DNA from: Salinivirgaceae bacterium
GTDB lineage: Bacteria > Bacteroidota > Bacteroidia > Bacteroidales > SZUA-534
Assembly (NCBI GenBank): GCA_017474765.1
Contig: JAFVGW010000003.1
Location: 62,001-126,000 of the forward strand
DNA length: 64,000 nt
Direction of reading: 5' to 3'
The position numbers and the translations under genes are program-made. The notes under the pieces were generated by a model. It made no database searches. It had not been told where the DNA came from and saw nothing but the letters and a program-made list of their open reading frames with translations. Shown piece after piece: positions 60,533 through 64,000 of the stretch (within the stretch, counting starts at the first letter, position 1; the number at the start of each line of letters is the position of its first letter).

Positions 60533-63500
60533 TTACCTTATAATTGTAACAGGTCCTGTAACTTTCTTTCCTACAAGAACATCATCACTACATTGGATAA
60601 CGTAGTAGTAGGTGCCCGCCGGCAGCGGTTTGTTCTTGGCGTTGCGGCCATCCCACTCATGAGCGTTTGAGTAATCGAGACCGCTGCCAGAGTACTGCCA
60701 TACACGGCCGCCCCAGCGGTTGAATACGTAGATTGTGACATTGTTGTAAGATGCCAAACCGTCGATTCTCCAAGTCTCGTTATACTCGTCGCCGTTAGGA
60801 GTGAATACCTCCATCGGTTTGATTCCGTCAATCGAATTGATTTCAAGTTTGTCTGTGAAGACGCAAGACAGAGTTGTATCGATGCGATAGATGTCATCGT
60901 AAGCGGTGAACACCACTGTGTCAATAGCTTGTACAACCAACTCTCCGTAGGTCTTGGCAGTCATCGGGTTGCCAGTGCCAATAGAATCAAGCTCAGGTAT
61001 GAGAGCTGAGTGGTCGCTACCACCTACATGCTTCCATGTCCAGTAGTTCTCACTGAATACCATCTGTGCATCACCGAACTCGAACTCAGGAGTGTTGGCC
61101 TCGAAGGTTACGAGAGCTCCCTCGGCCACTTCGTACCTGCTTCCAACCAATTTGAACGTCTCATCATCGCTGAGTCGTGCATTCAGTTTGTTAACTGGTT
61201 TCATTGCAGTTGCCTTGATTGAGTCAATGTCCATACACTTGCCGTCGCTGACACTCACGTAGTAGTAAGTTTCACCGCCGTATGGCATGAAGTCTGCCCA
61301 ACCCTTGTTCGTCGCCATCGAATCTGTGAATACTGCGTAAACAACACCGTTGATTGTCTCCAACTTCTTGTATGCAGGCTTCTTCACCTCTTCAGGTGCA
61401 ACAACCGGGGTTTCGGTTGCTGAAGAATCCTCCTGACCAAGCGAGTCGGCATAGAATCTGAGAGCTCTAAATCTTGATACATAAGCCACACCGTTGCTGT
61501 CGGCCTGAACTGTTGTATCAACAGGAACCTCAACCTCCTCAGCAGGCTCCTCAATGTATTGTGCATAGAAGCTGTAGCTGAAATTGCCTTTTGCGGTGAC
61601 ATAAGCCGAAAGCTCATTGTCGGGGCAAGTGAAGATTGCGGGTGAGTTCTTGCCGTTCTGGTAGAAGCCTGCATCCTCAATTGCGAAGCTGTTCTTGCCC
61701 TTAACCTTAATAGTATCAGTTACGGCGCAGACAAGACTATCAGTGTAACCAATTGTCAGCAAGTGGTTGCCACTGGCAACTTTCTCAAATGTCGGCTGCT
61801 GCTTATCAGTAACCGAACGGTCGTCGAACTTGAACGATACGGTGCCCGAAACCTGCTTGAAGTTAATCTTTACAAGACCATTGTCAGATATCTTGCCATC
61901 GGCTGTGTATGCCTGGCAGTCAGGTCCGGTTATATCGGCTGTGCTGATATAACTCTTGACATCAATCTGCGGATACTTAGAGTTGACAACCAAGCTGACA
62001 GGATCGCTCAAGCAACCCACTGCATCTTTCACAAGCACATTATACTTACCTGAAATCAGGTTGTGAGTGTCTTCATTCAGCGATAATGTGAATATTGTTG
62101 TATCAACTTTAGCATCAACGCTGAGTTTTACATCCGTAGCATCGTCAGGGTTGACAAAGATGAATTGAGTGAAGTGGTTATAACCACCACTAATGCTGTC
62201 GAACGAAATTTCACCGTCTGCCACATTGAAACAAGAGTTCTCAATGGTGTTCGATACCGAGAATACTATCGGATTAGGCTGTTCAACCTTGATGGATTCG
62301 AACTTCACGCATAATGAGTCGTCGGTAACCTTGACAACATAGTCGCCAGCCTTGACTGCAGTCAATTTGGCTGTTGTGTCGGCTATTGCCTCACCGTCTT
62401 TAGTCCAACTGTATTGGAATCCACCATTCTTGCTTGTCGGAGTAACAGTTACCGAACCATACTCGTCATAGCAAATCGGCTTCTCAACAACCACACTCTT
62501 GATATAGAATTCTGACAAGTCGTCGATAGTGACTGTTGTACTATAGTCGCAACCGAGACTGTCGACAACATACAAGTTGTAATCGCCGATTGTCAGGCCG
62601 GTGACCTCAACTTTCTCCTCATTGGCTGAGCTCTTCTCAACTGCCCAGTTGTCGCGCGAGAATGTGTATGTGAAAGGTGCGCTGCCGCCGAACAACTTCT
62701 CATAGCCGGCAGGTTGGTTAATCACAATTGCACCTATCGAGTCGTAGCAATGCGACGGGATGCTGTCAACCAACAGTTTTTCGATGCTCAGCTTGTTAAC
62801 GGGCTGAGTTACCTCTATTGTGTCGTACAAGCATTCAACACTGTCGCTGCTGTAAAGCTGCCACAACTTCAATACATACAGACCAGCCTTAAGGTCGGTG
62901 ATGGTTTGTGTGGTGCGAACCGAATCCTCACCCCACAACTCACTGGTCCACTCGTAGAGGTAAGGTCTGTTCAGACCGCCAATACCTTGTGCTGTGATTT
63001 TGCCATCGCCCCAGCCATTGCAAGTTACATTCGTCTGGACAATCGAATCGCGAAGCGGGCTGAACCGGATTTCAATAGTATCGGTGATTTCGCAAGTCTC
63101 GGGGTTCTGGTCTTTTACATTCAAGATGTATTTACCAACGCTGAGACCCATCAATGCTGTTTTACCCGCTGTGGTATCAACTTGCAGAGTATCGCCTGCC
63201 TCGTTTTGCCAAATGGCTGTATAATTCGGATAACCGCCACCGATTTCAGCTATGAGTGCACCATTCGATGCTGTTTCAACGCCTCTCACAGGTATGTTAT
63301 CGATAGCCAGGATACGAAGTGCCATATCATCAGTGAATACCAACTCACCAAACTTGCGGCATCCGTCAGGCATTGAGATTACCTCAACGATATTCTTGCC
63401 ATAATGCAGTGTTCTAATCGTATCGCCAATATTGACTGTGTCTGTACCTGCATTCCAGATTATATTTGCGTCAGTGTATACCTCGAAGGACTTTCCGTTC

Positions 63501-64000
63501 ATTACTCTCGGTATCATCGCTCCACCATTCGAAATATTGATACAGTAAATGTCGTCTGTCATGGTTGGAATAAATCTCAGATCGCCATTGTCGAGAACCT
63601 CAACGCTGTCGACAACGCTACAACCTGTTCCTAATGCGTCGATTACCGATACATAGTACATGTCGGGGCCGATGTTCTTCAATGTATCAGTCATTACACC
63701 ATTTGCCAGAGTGTCTCTTCTGATAACTGTATCGGTACCGTATTTTGCTGTCCAGCTTACCACATACGGAGCAACACCGCCGTTAATCTGAACGGATGCC
63801 GAACCTGTTGTTCCGCCGCACTCCGATTTAACCATATCCATCTCAACGAACAGTGAGTCAGGATAACTGATTATGATGGTGTCATTAGCCCAGCATTTGA
63901 GCGAATCGACAACTTTAATTGCGTACGAGCCTTCTCCCACTTTCACGATTGCTGAATCGAGAGCCAGGGTATCGCCCGTGATGGCATCGGTCCAAACGAA
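60533..64000 (-). CDS. Large SprB-repeat adhesin with type B sorting domain, 5' end missing
   Basis: The frame is open to the right edge; 1,155 C-terminal residues are visible. It is made of about nine SprB-like repeats of about 80-100 residues, each ending in a pattern like Y-x-V-x-V-x-D followed by Cys and a D-x-I/V strand (YVSVIDALGTGC, YILNVKDQNPETC, YNLYVVDSLGC, YVVKVTDDSLC, YNVLVKDAVGC). A gap-rich Glu/Pro section (PAEEVEVPVDT) comes before the last domains. The end (VFTPNGDEYNETWRIDGLASYNNVTIYVFNRWG) is the gliding-motility-associated C-terminal (type B) sorting domain. It should be displayed on the cell surface by the type IX system with PorP/SprF 7 bp downstream. Confidence 0.93.
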   Translation of the reverse strand, partial: FVWTDAITGDTLALDSAIVKVGEGSYAIKVVDSLKCWANDTIIISYPDSLFVEMDMVKSECGGTTGSASVQINGGVAPYVVSWTAKYGTDTVIRRDTLANGVMTDTLKNIGPDMYYVSVIDALGTGCSVVDSVEVLDNGDLRFIPTMTDDIYCINISNGGAMIPRVMNGKSFEVYTDANIIWNAGTDTVNIGDTIRTLHYGKNIVEVISMPDGCRKFGELVFTDDMALRILAIDNIPVRGVETASNGALIAEIGGGYPNYTAIWQNEAGDTLQVDTTAGKTALMGLSVGKYILNVKDQNPETCEITDTIEIRFSPLRDSIVQTNVTCNGWGDGKITAQGIGGLNRPYLYEWTSELWGEDSVRTTQTITDLKAGLYVLKLWQLYSSDSVECLYDTIEVTQPVNKLSIEKLLVDSIPSHCYDSIGAIVINQPAGYEKLFGGSAPFTYTFSRDNWAVEKSSANEEKVEVTGLTIGDYNLYVVDSLGCDYSTTVTIDDLSEFYIKSVVVEKPICYDEYGSVTVTPTSKNGGFQYSWTKDGEAIADTTAKLTAVKAGDYVVKVTDDSLCVKFESIKVEQPNPIVFSVSNTIENSCFNVADGEISFDSISGGYNHFTQFIFVNPDDATDVKLSVDAKVDTTIFTLSLNEDTHNLISGKYNVLVKDAVGCLSDPVSLVVNSKYPQIDVKSYISTADITGPDCQAYTADGKISDNGLVKINFKQVSGTVSFKFDDRSVTDKQQPTFEKVASGNHLLTIGYTDSLVCAVTDTIKVKGKNSFAIEDAGFYQNGKNSPAIFTCPDNELSAYVTAKGNFSYSFYAQYIEEPAEEVEVPVDTTVQADSNGVAYVSRFRALRFYADSLGQEDSSATETPVVAPEEVKKPAYKKLETINGVVYAVFTDSMATNKGWADFMPYGGETYYYVSVSDGKCMDIDSIKATAMKPVNKLNARLSDDETFKLVGSRYEVAEGALVTFEANTPEFEFGDAQMVFSENYWTWKHVGGSDHSALIPELDSIGTGNPMTAKTYGELVVQAIDTVVFTAYDDIYRIDTTLSCVFTDKLEINSIDGIKPMEVFTPNGDEYNETWRIDGLASYNNVTIYVFNRWGGRVWQYSGSGLDYSNAHEWDGRNAKNKPLPAGTYYYVIQCSDDVLVGKKVTGPVTIIR

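Noticed and set aside
1-64000. tRNA, rRNA, CRISPR array or integrase
   Set aside because: None was recognised on either strand by eye. A covariance search (tRNAscan-SE, Infernal) would be needed to exclude small RNAs.

Overview
The window looks like a chromosomal segment of a Bacteroidota bacterium, most likely Bacteroidales. It carries a SusC/SusD pair, PorP/SprF with a gliding-associated (type B) sorting domain, a type A sorting-domain protein, type III glutamine synthetase, DUF4296 and DUF5683 proteins, an EF-Ts/S2/S9/L13 cluster with Bacteroidota-type lengths, and promoters of the form TTG-N18/19-TAnnTTTG in place of sigma70 boxes. Coding DNA is moderately GC-rich. AT-rich pockets (about 45.6-46.5 kb, 57.4-57.9 kb and the 23.7-25.2 kb ATPase) look less native. 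No tRNA, rRNA, CRISPR array or complete transposase was seen.

Layout. 0-7.2 kb (+): a sulfur/cysteine cluster with the C-terminus of a DsrE-like protein, TusA, a JAMM (Mec-like) peptidase, a family 2B encapsulin shell with an inserted cyclic-nucleotide-binding-like domain, its SufS-type cysteine desulfurase cargo (start overlapping the shell stop as TAATG), an ATP-grasp enzyme, an esterase and serine O-acetyltransferase. 7.5-15.9 kb (-): a LuxR-type regulator, then an operon of PstS-like binding protein, SusC, SusD and a lipoprotein, then a HEAT-repeat protein. 16-18 kb: small envelope proteins and a possible origin-like intergenic region with DnaA-box-like motifs. 18.2-23.6 kb (+): parA, parB, DUF5683, a LysM lytic transglycosylase and an SGNH hydrolase. 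23.65-25.24 kb: a reverse-strand ATPase/nuclease-like gene bracketed by two 69-bp direct repeats. 25.5-33.3 kb (+): an ABC exporter pair, Ppx/GppA, an NtrC-like regulator lacking its HTH, then rplM-rpsI-rpsB-tsf.

33.4-46.5 kb: an LTA-synthase-like enzyme (-), a CE15 glucuronoyl esterase, trmO, pgeF, panD, a lipoprotein and radA (+), a sensor kinase, AsmA and rhomboid (-), and an AT-rich pocket with a tiny repeat-bearing ORF and a T9SS cargo. 46.5-51.4 kb (-): mutS and glnN. 51.8-56.2 kb (+): lysS, then a BlaI/M56 sensor-repressor pair. 56.2-64 kb (-): two secreted proteins of unknown role, ruvB, a DUF4296 lipoprotein, PorP/SprF and the C-terminal 1,155 residues of a large SprB-repeat adhesin that runs off the right edge.

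The most interesting system is the encapsulin cluster. CysE feeds cysteine synthesis, the encapsulated desulfurase would strip sulfur from cysteine inside a protein shell, and TusA/DsrE/JAMM are sulfur-relay and cysteine-release factors. This suggests a compartment for sulfur storage or buffering. The ATP-grasp/esterase pair inside the cluster has no assigned role. Encapsulins of this type with desulfurase cargo are known as a family, so what may be new here is the particular set of partners. Intergenic regions also hold a dispersed family of ATCTGTG-rich repeats (seven copies), one carrying an inserted 18-bp palindrome.
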